NCBI RefSeq assembly: GCF_030547075.1
Contig: NZ_JAUOQH010000004.1
Location: 124,001 to 188,000 of the forward strand
From: Alteromonas sp. 1_MG-2023
GTDB taxonomy: Bacteria > Pseudomonadota > Gammaproteobacteria > Enterobacterales > Alteromonadaceae
Direction of reading: 5' to 3'
DNA: 64,000 bases
Shown here: positions 48,378-58,986 of the stretch, piece after piece
How the letters are laid out: every line of letters starts with the position of its first letter
How positions within the stretch are numbered: the first letter of the stretch is position 1
Notes under the pieces: model-generated
Databases searched by the model: none
Seen by the model: the letters and a program-made list of their open reading frames with translations, nothing else
Told to the model about the DNA's origin: nothing
Program-made: the position numbers and the translations under genes

Positions 48378-49849
48378 GTTCAGAAATCAGCGAGGTCACA
48401 CTTAGTAAAGCGGTGACCGAGAGCGATTATTTCAATGAAGATCTCGCGCCGACTAAAATGTCGGAGCGTACTTGGGGTACGGGCAATATCGCCGCACTTT
48501 GGGTAGGTATGGCAGTTTGCGTACCTACCTATACCCTAGGTGGTGTATTAACCACCTACTTTGGTTTGTCTGTAATGGAAGCCTTGTTCACTATTTTGCT
48601 AGCGAACATCGTGGTACTTATTCCGTTAACCTTGAATGCATTCCCTGGGACCAAGTTCGGTATCCCTTTTCCGGTAGTACTGCGCTCGTCGTTTGGCATT
48701 GTGGGCTCTAACATTCCCTGCTTAATTCGGGGCTTTGTGGCCTGCGGCTGGTTTGGTATTCAAACCATGTTTGGCGGCCTTGCCATACACTTGTTTTTAT
48801 CTTCTATTTCAGAAGGCTGGGCACAGCTTGGCGGCCTAGGCGAGGTAATAGGCTTTTTTGCTTTTGGTGCATTAAATGTCTTTATCGTAATTAAGGGGTC
48901 AGAGTCGATTAAATGGTTAGAAACCCTAGCAGCACCTTTGCTATTAATAGTAGGTGCTGGGCTTATTTGGTGGGCAAGCGATAAAGTATCGGTAACCGAG
49001 GTGTTGGCTACCCCAGGCACAAGGCCTGAAGATGCAGGCTTCTTTAGTTACTTCTTTGCAGGGCTTACCGCCATGGTAGGTTTTTGGGCAACGTTATCGC
49101 TGAATATTCCTGATTTCAGTCGTTACGCGAAAAGCCAAAAAGCTCAAGTAACAGGGCAAATTATTGGCTTGCCACTTACCATGTTTATGTTTGCCGCCCT
49201 AGGGGTGTTGCTAACTTCAGCCTCTACCACGTTAGTAGGCGAAACAGTTTCAGATCCTGTTACCTTAATTGGTCATATCGATAGCCCATTTTTTGTGGCT
49301 ATAGCCATGTTACTTATCATTGTAGCGACCTTATCTACGAACACCGCCGCAAACGTAGTATCGCCCACCAACGACTTTCAAAATATTGCCCCTAAGTATA
49401 TTAACCACACCCGTGGTGTATTACTGACTGGCCTAGTTGGCGTATTGCTAATGAGCTGGGAGCTATTGAAAAAAGCCGGGCTTATTGAATCTGATGTAAG
49501 TGTAGATAGCTTGTACTCAAACTGGCTACTTGGCTATTCAAGCTTATTAGGCCCTATTGCGGGCATTATGATTGTTGATTACTTCCTAATTAGAAAACAA
49601 GAACTAGATGTAGCGGCGCTTTACACCAGCAGTGCTGCCTACCCGAAAGTGAATTGGGCCGGTTTTGTTGCCTTTTTAATTCCAGTAGGTATTACCTTGC
49701 TAGCCATAACCGCAGATGTACTAACGTGGTTCTATAGCTATGGCTGGTTTACCGGTTCTATTTCGGGCGCCATCATTTATTACTTTGCTGCAGGCAAGCT
49801 AGTTAACACCGTGAACACGAACGTTGGTGAACTAGCAAAAGCTTCATAA
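48374..49849 (+). CDS. NCS1-family nucleobase:cation symporter
   Basis: A 491-residue inner-membrane transporter with 12 predicted helices. NCS1 marks include the N-terminal LAPTKMSERTWGTGNIAALWVGMA (parts: MSERTWGTGNIAALWVG), GIPFPVVLRSSFGIVGSNIP, and LSLNIPDFSRYAKSQK. NCS1 proteins bring in uracil, thymine, cytosine, allantoin or hydantoins. It lies between the two hydrolases that act on pyrimidine rings, with overlap on one side and 23 bases on the other, so uracil, thymine or dihydropyrimidine import is likely; hydantoin is an alternative. Confidence 0.93.
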   Translation: MSSEISEVTLSKAVTESDYFNEDLAPTKMSERTWGTGNIAALWVGMAVCVPTYTLGGVLTTYFGLSVMEALFTILLANIVVLIPLTLNAFPGTKFGIPFPVVLRSSFGIVGSNIPCLIRGFVACGWFGIQTMFGGLAIHLFLSSISEGWAQLGGLGEVIGFFAFGALNVFIVIKGSESIKWLETLAAPLLLIVGAGLIWWASDKVSVTEVLATPGTRPEDAGFFSYFFAGLTAMVGFWATLSLNIPDFSRYAKSQKAQVTGQIIGLPLTMFMFAALGVLLTSASTTLVGETVSDPVTLIGHIDSPFFVAIAMLLIIVATLSTNTAANVVSPTNDFQNIAPKYINHTRGVLLTGLVGVLLMSWELLKKAGLIESDVSVDSLYSNWLLGYSSLLGPIAGIMIVDYFLIRKQELDVAALYTSSAAYPKVNWAGFVAFLIPVGITLLAITADVLTWFYSYGWFTGSISGAIIYYFAAGKLVNTVNTNVGELAKAS

Positions 49850-49854
49850 ATTAA

Positions 49855-51339
<1,485 letters not shown>

Positions 51340-51370
51340 AACGCAGCGTATAGCGTACAATAGAAAAGAA

Positions 51371-51407
51371 AAAGGCCAGTCAATTTAAAGTGACTGGCCT
51401 TTTTTTA
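51371..51407. terminator. Bidirectional terminator between hydA and hemY
   Basis: A 12-base stem (AAAGGCCAGTCA and complement) with an 8-base loop, T-run to the right and A-run to the left; it lies between convergent genes. Confidence 0.92.
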
Positions 51408-51440
51408 TCTTCTTTCAAATTAAAAGTGAGCAGTGTAAAA

Positions 51441-52613
51441 CTACACTAGTTGCTGACCTTCCTTGTAATATTGCAACGCCGTAGAGCTATCGTGTCTGCG
51501 TTCACTTATGGCTGACAGCAATAACAGGTCATCTTTGTTCGATTCCATCTTCACTGCTTTTAATAACACTTTCTCAGCCAAAATATCGTCACCTGCATTG
51601 AATGCGACTCTACCCAACGTAGAATATAATTCTACATTTTCGCTGTCTTGTTTAATCCAGCTTTCCAGCAACCGCAACGATGGTGAAGCATTCGGAATAT
51701 TTAACTGGGTGAAATAAGGGAACAGGGCAGGGTTTGGCCCACGTTTTTGCCATTCTACTAACAAGGTTTGTGCTTCAGCATGCATACCTTGTTCAAGCAA
51801 TTGCTGAATATAAGCTGCGCGATAAGCATCGTCCTGCTTAATTTTACGGGGTAAACCTTCCCAGTGGGTTTTAAGCTCAGCGGCACCTTGCTTACTGGCA
51901 ATTTCGGCTAGCTTGCCTTTAGCGATTTGCTGCGACCATGCGGTGTAATCTTCTTTTGATAACGCCTTGCGCCAACCGCCTAGTTTTTCCTGTAGCTCTT
52001 GCCATTGGCCTTGCTCTGCCATAATCGATGCTTTAAGTTTTATCACCTGCGGGTTATTAGCATCTTCCTCATCTAAGCTGTCTAGCTTTTCAAGTGCGTC
52101 AGCGAACTTACCTTCGGTAATATCTATACGCGCCATAACGATGGTAGCAGCCACTTTAGCACTGTCATAATCTGCAGCTTGCAGTAAGAAATAACGAGCT
52201 TTTTGCGGGTCGTTTTGGCTTTGTGCTACTTGCGCAGCGGCCAAGTAGTTCACCCCTTCAAAATCGCCGTTGGTGGTTTGGCTAAGTGCCTTGTGAGCAC
52301 TTTTTAGGTCGCCCGCTGCCAATGACTGTAAACCATGATAAAAGGCACGCTTGCGTTTACGCTCGCCTAAAGCACCAAACCAGCGGTGAGAGCCTGTTAC
52401 CAAACTTAACGTCCATAACACCAACTTAGAGATAACGTACCAGGCTACAATGGCGCAAATTATCATGATGCAAAAACCAATCACGGTGGTTTCTATCGCG
52501 GTATTACCTAACGAAATCAACACGTAGCCTTTGTCGCCCAAAATCATAGGGCCAACAATAAGCGCAATAATAAATGCGGCCAGCACCGCAAGGGCAATGA
52601 CTAACCATTTCAT
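51441..52613 (-). CDS. hemY: HemY-like membrane TPR protein
   Basis: A 390-residue inner-membrane protein with two N-terminal helices (about 4-25 and 40-62), the HemY family motif VTGSHRWFGALGERKRKRAF, and a long TPR-rich domain to the end. It is unrelated to the HemY protoporphyrinogen oxidase of Bacillus. Its role in haem synthesis in gammaproteobacteria is poorly defined. It is the last gene of hemCDXY and overlaps hemX by four bases. Confidence 0.94.
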   Translation of the reverse strand: MKWLVIALAVLAAFIIALIVGPMILGDKGYVLISLGNTAIETTVIGFCIMIICAIVAWYVISKLVLWTLSLVTGSHRWFGALGERKRKRAFYHGLQSLAAGDLKSAHKALSQTTNGDFEGVNYLAAAQVAQSQNDPQKARYFLLQAADYDSAKVAATIVMARIDITEGKFADALEKLDSLDEEDANNPQVIKLKASIMAEQGQWQELQEKLGGWRKALSKEDYTAWSQQIAKGKLAEIASKQGAAELKTHWEGLPRKIKQDDAYRAAYIQQLLEQGMHAEAQTLLVEWQKRGPNPALFPYFTQLNIPNASPSLRLLESWIKQDSENVELYSTLGRVAFNAGDDILAEKVLLKAVKMESNKDDLLLLSAISERRHDSSTALQYYKEGQQLV

Positions 52614-53818
52614 AATGCGCTAGCTCCCTGACTGAATGCTTGTTTTACACGAGACTCCAATAATTGCTCAAGCGGCTTTTGTGATGCCAATTGGCTAGGA
52701 ATGGGTTGTGAAATGTCGGTATCAACAAGGTTATCAAGTGCTGAGATAAAACCAGTAACTTGGCTCTTTTCAACATCGTAGTGCTCTTCAAGCATGGTTT
52801 TAGCGTAAAGCAAAGATTGCTCATACAAGCCTGAGTCTGCTTTAAGTGCAGCAGATTGTGCGTGCATTAACTGTAGTCGAAGCTGTTCTTTTACTAAAAA
52901 CTGGGCTTGTAGTGACATGACAGGTTCAACCGGGCCTTCTAAACTTTTCACTGTTAAAAAGCCATCAACAATGGAGTGCCATACTTTTGCTAGGTTTTCT
53001 TTCCAGTCGTCTGCCGATTCAGACAGCTCATTACTATCAGCATCTGCATCTACTGGCTTTTCAAAGGTATCTAACGGTAACTTGTCAATTTGCGCCAGCA
53101 TGCCAGTAAGGGCAAGAGCCACTGAACTTTGAGATACAGGGTTCATTTGTTGAAGGGTTTGAATATCTTCAGCAAGCTTGGCACGAACCGGTAACACCGA
53201 AGGGTCGGCTAATGATTTTAAACGTTTATCGGCATTCACTAACAACAAAGTTGCTGTGCGTACATCGTTTTCTAACCACAGTTTTCTACCCGCCATACGA
53301 ACTAAATAATCAGCCTCGGCTATAAGCCAATCGGCAGGGCGTTGACCTTCCATGCTGTTAAGTTGTTGTTGTGTGGCTTCGGCTTGTTGCACTAAGGCAC
53401 TATTTTGTTGCTGCAATGAATCTACAGCGTCTTTTAGTTCGCCGTTTTGCATATTGAGCATGCGTAAGGCATCTGCTGTTTGCTTGCGATCAGAACTTAA
53501 GTTGTTAAGTTGGGTTGTATTCGCCTGTTGGATTTGGACAAGGGTATCGCTGCTGCCTTGTTGTTGCATGTAGTACCAATACCCAGCACCAATAATACCC
53601 AGTACTAAAAGGAAAATAATAATAACCACAAACCATAGAAGCTTGGTTCCTGATGATTTCTTTGCTTTTTTCGGTGCGCTTTTAGGCGTAGCTTTAGGTG
53701 ATACGGTATCGGTGCTTGATGCCGTGTTCGCTGACGTCGATTCTGATGTCGTACTAGATGATGATTCCACGCTTACCATTTCCCCGTTTTGAGGGTCCTT
53801 CTCATTCTTGTCAGACAT
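52610..53818 (-). CDS. hemX: HemX-like membrane protein
   Basis: A 402-residue protein of the HemX family. There is a Ser/Thr- and Lys-rich cytoplasmic start (about 1-55), one transmembrane helix (LLWFVVIIIFLLVLGIIGAG), a glutamine-rich coiled coil (about 85-155) and the conserved family segment PADWLIAEADYLVRMAGRKL. It is often labelled uroporphyrin-III C-methyltransferase, but no methyltransferase motif is seen and I do not support that activity. It is adjacent to hemD and overlaps hemY. Confidence 0.94.
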   Translation of the reverse strand: MSDKNEKDPQNGEMVSVESSSSTTSESTSANTASSTDTVSPKATPKSAPKKAKKSSGTKLLWFVVIIIFLLVLGIIGAGYWYYMQQQGSSDTLVQIQQANTTQLNNLSSDRKQTADALRMLNMQNGELKDAVDSLQQQNSALVQQAEATQQQLNSMEGQRPADWLIAEADYLVRMAGRKLWLENDVRTATLLLVNADKRLKSLADPSVLPVRAKLAEDIQTLQQMNPVSQSSVALALTGMLAQIDKLPLDTFEKPVDADADSNELSESADDWKENLAKVWHSIVDGFLTVKSLEGPVEPVMSLQAQFLVKEQLRLQLMHAQSAALKADSGLYEQSLLYAKTMLEEHYDVEKSQVTGFISALDNLVDTDISQPIPSQLASQKPLEQLLESRVKQAFSQGASAL

Positions 53819-54595
53819 TTAATACTCCCAATTATCCTTTATCCAGGCAATTAATGCCTGATCGGTGGCGCGGTTGCACACCGAAACGCGTGCTATTCCA
53901 TAATTACGTAAGCTGGTTGCAACACGTTCACTTACTGTTAACCATGGTAACGCTAATATTTGTCTACTATGAGTAGAAATAAGTTGCTTTGCTAAATTCT
54001 CGCTTGTAGCGATAATGCCGCGAACGTCGTCAATTTTCCAGACTTTTGTATAAAATGGGTTCGCAAGTGGCTCCCTCTTATATACACAAAATTCAGTGGC
54101 CGATATACCTCTATCGCCTAAAACACGAGAAAGTGTATCTCTACCACCTTCGCCCTTAATAATAACGACTTGTGTACAGTTTGCCTCATTAAGTTGCTGC
54201 ATGACCAGTATACCTTCGGATGTATGTTGCGAAGGCGTAACGATTTTGAAAGGTAAATTCGCGCTGTGCAGTGCACTAGCCGTGGCATCGCCAACCGCAA
54301 CTAACGTTGGGGGCGATGCTAGGAATGAAGCTTGACTAAGCGCATCAAGCGCAGCGGGCGATGCTAGGAATGAAGCTTGACTAAGCGCATCAAGCGCAGC
54401 GGGAACCGCATAAATGCTGGTAACAATGATGATATTCACGCTGTTTGAACTTATCAAAAATTGCTTTAAAGCATTTGCCTTACCAGGCACACTTTGAATG
54501 TCAGATGTAGCGATCCCCACGGCATCAATACCCGCCTGCTCAAATGCATCTGCACTTGCCTGTAATTTAGGAAGAGGGCGGGTAATCAGCAGCAT
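53819..54595 (-). CDS. hemD: Uroporphyrinogen-III synthase, with a 15-residue tandem duplication
   Basis: A 258-residue HemD that closes and inverts hydroxymethylbilane to uroporphyrinogen III. The start MLLITRPLPKLQASADAF and the middle LVAVGDATASAL and VVIIKGEGGRDTLSRVL fit the family. Near residues 66-95 the segment AALDALSQASFLASP is present twice in a row, because 45 bases (54311-54355) are repeated exactly at 54356-54400. The frame is kept. The duplication sits in a loop-helix region before the LVAVGDAT motif. The gene follows hemC after 35 bases and is adjacent to hemX. Confidence 0.93.
   Translation of the reverse strand: MLLITRPLPKLQASADAFEQAGIDAVGIATSDIQSVPGKANALKQFLISSNSVNIIIVTSIYAVPAALDALSQASFLASPAALDALSQASFLASPPTLVAVGDATASALHSANLPFKIVTPSQHTSEGILVMQQLNEANCTQVVIIKGEGGRDTLSRVLGDRGISATEFCVYKREPLANPFYTKVWKIDDVRGIIATSENLAKQLISTHSRQILALPWLTVSERVATSLRNYGIARVSVCNRATDQALIAWIKDNWEY
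54311..54400. repeat. Perfect 45-base tandem duplication inside hemD
   Basis: Bases 54311-54355 and 54356-54400 are identical, starting GGGCGATGCTAGGAATG and ending AAGCGCAGC. Being perfect at the DNA level, it is either recent or kept by selection or slippage. Confidence 0.95.
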
Positions 54596-54630
54596 AAGTT
54601 AGTAATAATATAAGTTAGCAAGAACATATA

Positions 54631-55569
54631 TTAGTCATACAGTGCACTAAGAATTTCTCCAGCGCCTTGTTCAAGCAGTGCCTCGGCGACTTCTACGCCT
54701 ATGCTTTTCGCATTTTTTGTAGGACCTGTGGCAGAAGCAAACAATAAGGTTGAGCCATCTGGCTGTCCCACCATACCGGTTAAGGTTATGCTGTCTCCGT
54801 CAAGGGTAGCAAAACTGCCGATAGGAACTTGGCAGCCGCCTTCCAAACGCTCGTTCATCGCGCGCTCTGCGCTCACTCGGGTTTGGGTTTCACTGTGGTT
54901 CAGCGCCTGAAGTAAATCAATAAGCTCGGCGTCATCATTGCGACATTCAATACCTACAGCACCTTGCCCAACGGCAGGAAGCGATACCGAAGCTGGCAAA
55001 CCGGTTTTAATGCGTTCTTCCATGCCCAAACGGATAAGTCCAGCGGAGGCAAGAATGATAGCATCGTATTCGCCTGCATCTAATTTGGCTAAGCGGGTGT
55101 TTACATTGCCGCGTAAATCTTTAATTTGCAGATCTGGGCGGTGTTTACGAATTTGGCATTGGCGACGAAGACTAGAAGTCCCTACTACAGCACCTTGTGG
55201 CAACGCATCTACGTTATCGAAGTGATTGGAAACGAAAGCATCAAACGGGTTTTCCCGTTCGCAAATAGCGTGAAGGCCAAAGCCTTCTGGGAATTCAACC
55301 GGTACGTCTTTCATTGAATGCACAGCAATGTCAGCTCTGCCTTCTAACATGGCAACTTCTAACTCTTTAATGAACAGGCCTTTACCACCAATTTTAGCCA
55401 GTGGCGTATCAAGTATTCTATCGCCCTGTGTGCTCATAGGCACCAGTTCAACAGTTATTCCATCATGATGTTCTAATAATTTTGCTTTAACGTACTCCGC
55501 TTGCCATAGCGCCAGTGCGCTTTTGCGTGTAGCAATACGAATCGTTCTTTTAGGAGCTGTTTGCATCAT
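54631..55569 (-). CDS. hemC: Porphobilinogen deaminase (hydroxymethylbilane synthase)
   Basis: A 312-residue enzyme that joins four porphobilinogens into hydroxymethylbilane. Family motifs: [65 protein letters not shown] and the dipyrromethane-cofactor cysteine in [15 protein letters not shown]. It is the first gene of hemCDXY. The start could be either of two adjacent ATG codons. Confidence 0.97.
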   Translation of the reverse strand: MMQTAPKRTIRIATRKSALALWQAEYVKAKLLEHHDGITVELVPMSTQGDRILDTPLAKIGGKGLFIKELEVAMLEGRADIAVHSMKDVPVEFPEGFGLHAICERENPFDAFVSNHFDNVDALPQGAVVGTSSLRRQCQIRKHRPDLQIKDLRGNVNTRLAKLDAGEYDAIILASAGLIRLGMEERIKTGLPASVSLPAVGQGAVGIECRNDDAELIDLLQALNHSETQTRVSAERAMNERLEGGCQVPIGSFATLDGDSITLTGMVGQPDGSTLLFASATGPTKNAKSIGVEVAEALLEQGAGEILSALYD

Positions 55570-55763
55570 AAAAATCCTTTCTAAGGCCTTGTTTCAGGCA
55601 TAGAACCAAAAGCAATCAGATATCATGTGCTAGTGGTATAAAGTCGACTAATTTATATATTGTACTTAAATCTTTCACTTGCGCACAGGTTTAAGGTTGC
55701 GGGAATGTAAGTAAAGTGACTATGCTTATTTCACTTATAAAATATGATTAAGCTCCAATTTGC

Positions 55764-56822
55764 ATGGATACTTCTTCTTTTCGCCAGTTTCTCGAAAATA
55801 CAGATCTAAATGGTGCCGAAGCAAAACGCCGCCGTTTAACCCTGTATTTCATCTCGTATATTGGCGGAACCATTATGGCTGTGCTCACAGTCCAAAATAT
55901 CGCTCGTGGCGATCATTTCCTTGCGTTTTGGTTAGGGCTTTTTTCGTTATTGGTTTTTGCTAATGCAGTCTTGTCTCATGTATTTAAAAATAATAGTGTT
56001 TTTTATTATTTAGCGGGCGGTATTGTGGTGATTATGATAGCGGTGATTACCTTTACCGGCGGCTATCATAATACGGGGTTGCACTTCGTGTACCCGCTCA
56101 TTTTTATTCAAATTATAGTAGTACGTTTTAGAGCTGCTATTGCGTATGTCACAGTAACCGTGTGTGTGGTGTCGTTTATTGTCTATCACCAAGATTCGAT
56201 TCCCGCTATTTATCGAAGTGAGGACGTATCCCGTTTTTTAATTTCCTTGTTATGTTTTATCGCCGTGGCTTTTATCTCTGAATACTTCTGGCACAAAAGC
56301 AGAAAGGAAATGATGACCGATAACTTGGAAAAATTGCGCCAAGCCAATTCTGACCCGTTAACGAAAGTACCTAACCGACGTTTTTTAGAGTCGGTCTACT
56401 TTGAGCGAGCAATGCAAAACCCTGCAGACTATTTCCCATTAAGCGTGGTGGTGGTTGATATCGACTACTTTAAAAAAATAAATGACAACTACGGGCATGA
56501 TGTAGGAGATAGGGTATTAGTTAAAATAGCCACCTTGATGAAAAACGCTATTAGGTCGACCGACGTGGTGTCGCGCACTGGTGGAGAAGAGTTTTTAATC
56601 CTTTACCCAAAAACAACCTTAAGTGTGGCGATGAAACTGGCGGAAAAAATTCGAGTAGAAATTGAAAAATCCCCCTTCGAAGAAGGTGAAATCTATCACC
56701 CGATCACAGCCAGTTTTGGGGTGGCAACAGCACTGACTGACACCAATATCAATGCCTCGATTAAGTTAGCCGACGAGCACCTATACGAAGCGAAAGGCGC
56801 TGGTAGAAACCGCGTCATGTAG
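55764..56822 (+). CDS. Membrane diguanylate cyclase (GGDEF)
   Basis: A 352-residue protein with six predicted transmembrane helices (about 25-180) as sensor and a C-terminal GGDEF domain from about 190. The active motif is GGEEF in SRTGGEEFLILYP, and the inhibitory-site RxxD (RSTD) lies five residues before it. NSDPLTKVPNRRF and DIDYFKKINDNYGHDVGD are also intact. It should make cyclic di-GMP from GTP and be product-inhibited. It is a single gene, divergent from hemC; the signal it senses is unknown. Confidence 0.94.
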   Translation: MDTSSFRQFLENTDLNGAEAKRRRLTLYFISYIGGTIMAVLTVQNIARGDHFLAFWLGLFSLLVFANAVLSHVFKNNSVFYYLAGGIVVIMIAVITFTGGYHNTGLHFVYPLIFIQIIVVRFRAAIAYVTVTVCVVSFIVYHQDSIPAIYRSEDVSRFLISLLCFIAVAFISEYFWHKSRKEMMTDNLEKLRQANSDPLTKVPNRRFLESVYFERAMQNPADYFPLSVVVVDIDYFKKINDNYGHDVGDRVLVKIATLMKNAIRSTDVVSRTGGEEFLILYPKTTLSVAMKLAEKIRVEIEKSPFEEGEIYHPITASFGVATALTDTNINASIKLADEHLYEAKGAGRNRVM

Positions 56823-56949
56823 CGTTAACTCGTTTAGCTAATCGAGTAGCCATTTAACAGGCTACATAAGCGAAACGACTGAACGTAAAGGTACTTAGTA
56901 AAAAGCCCAACGTAAATGAGCTTAGCCAAGCACCTCTATGCAGACACTA

Positions 56950-57621
56950 CTAAGCAAGCACCTTTTGTAGCCAAGCTGAAATATCATTTAGCTCTTGCAT
57001 ACAGACGTTGTGCTGCATGGTGTAGGTTTGCCAGGTTGCGTTAAAACCGTTGTCGGTTAACGTTTTATATGCAGCGTTACCCATAAAAATAGGTACTACT
57101 TCATCTTGATCGCCATGGGCCATCATAATGGGTATGTCACGATTAGTATCAGTCGCTTCACTTGCCAATAAACTTGGCTCACACATATAAGTAGAAAGTG
57201 CCATTACGCCGGCTAACTTGTGTGTAAAGCGAGGCGCCAAATGAAGTGCAATTACGCCACCTTGAGAGAACCCTGCTAACACAATGCGGTTTGTAGGAAT
57301 GCCTTTATCTACTTGTTCTTGAATAAGGGCCTCTACTTGACTCGCCGACTCAAGCACACCAGTTAAATCTGCGCGGCTATTGAAATCGAGTGATTTGATG
57401 TCGTACCACGCACGCATACGCATGCCACCATTAATGGTGACGGGGCGCTCTGGTGCGTGGGGGAAAATGAATTTTACTGCCATAGTATCAGGCAGTTTTA
57501 GCTCAGGTACGATAGGCGCAAAGCCATGTCCAGAATCGCCTAAGCCATGAAGCCAAATTACGCAGGCATTGGGTGTAGAGCTGGGGCTTTGTTCAACGTA
57601 TGGCAAAAGTTCTTGCTCCAT
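56950..57621 (-). CDS. Carboxylesterase / acyl-protein-thioesterase-like hydrolase
   Basis: A 223-residue alpha/beta hydrolase of the phospholipase/carboxylesterase family. The oxyanion motif is VIWLHGLGDSGHGF, nucleophile serine in LAGFSQGGVIA (about 117), aspartate in MAHGDQDEVVP and histidine in the C-terminal TMQHNVCMQE. There is no signal peptide. It hydrolyses esters or thioesters; the substrate is not known. It is read towards the GGDEF gene and divergent from gmk. Confidence 0.92.
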   Translation of the reverse strand: MEQELLPYVEQSPSSTPNACVIWLHGLGDSGHGFAPIVPELKLPDTMAVKFIFPHAPERPVTINGGMRMRAWYDIKSLDFNSRADLTGVLESASQVEALIQEQVDKGIPTNRIVLAGFSQGGVIALHLAPRFTHKLAGVMALSTYMCEPSLLASEATDTNRDIPIMMAHGDQDEVVPIFMGNAAYKTLTDNGFNATWQTYTMQHNVCMQELNDISAWLQKVLA

Positions 57622-57801
57622 GTTTGTGTATTCCTACTTCTTTGTATTTTCCTAAAACAGCGCGAGTTTTACTCTTGCTGTAAACTCATCACTTTATTCG
57701 TGGTGTAAGCGCAGACATCGTTAGTGCATGTTTAAACGATTGCTACTACGGCTTAATGGTTCAATATGCTATCATTGCTCCACGAAATCACCATATTTTA
57801 A

Positions 57802-58461
<660 letters not shown>

Positions 58462-58572
58462 TATATATATTGTTTTAAATTCAAACAAACCGCTAGGATC
58501 GCACCCTACATAGGTGTATACTACGCGGCCGCTTTTTGAATTACTTGATCAACCTAATTTTCGGAGAAATAC

Positions 58573-58845
58573 ATGGCCCGCGTAACAGTTGAAGATGCCG
58601 TAGATAAAATTGGTAACCGCTTTGATTTGGTTTTGGTAGCGGCCCGTCGTGCACGCCAAATTGCCACCGAAGGTAAAACTCCAATGGTTGATGTGCAAAA
58701 CGACAAGCCTACCGTAACTGCACTTCGTGAAATCGAAGAAGGTTTGGTAACTGCTAGCACATTAGAACAAGACGATTTACGTGATCAGGAACAACAAGAG
58801 CACGCTGAATTTTCTTCAGTAGCAAACATTCTTTCTGATCAATAG
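58573..58845 (+). CDS. rpoZ: RNA polymerase omega subunit
   Basis: A 90-residue subunit that aids assembly of RNA polymerase and forms part of a ppGpp site. [20 protein letters not shown] and [13 protein letters not shown] are the family hallmarks. A TATACT sequence at 58517 may be a -10 element. A strong terminator follows. Confidence 0.97.
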   Translation: MARVTVEDAVDKIGNRFDLVLVAARRARQIATEGKTPMVDVQNDKPTVTALREIEEGLVTASTLEQDDLRDQEQQEHAEFSSVANILSDQ

Positions 58846-58875
58846 TTACACCTTACGGGTAACTATTGTATGTTT

Positions 58876-58916
58876 AAGCGCCAGTGCTTTGAAAAAAGCA
58901 CTGGCGCTTTGCTTTT
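58876..58916 (+). terminator. Rho-independent terminator after rpoZ
   Basis: A 15-base perfect stem (AAGCGCCAGTGCTTT and complement) with a GAAA loop, then TGCTTTTT. It lies between rpoZ and spoT, so spoT may need read-through or its own promoter. Confidence 0.9.
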
Positions 58917-58986
58917 TGGTATTGGCTAAAGGCTCAATTCTACGTATTCTTAAGGTTGTAACGTTAATCAGGAGTCGCACTAGTCC

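Noticed and set aside
52610..53818. Uroporphyrin-III C-methyltransferase activity for hemX
   Set aside because: The name is often transferred by annotation, but the protein has no SAM methyltransferase motif; it is a membrane-anchored coiled-coil protein.
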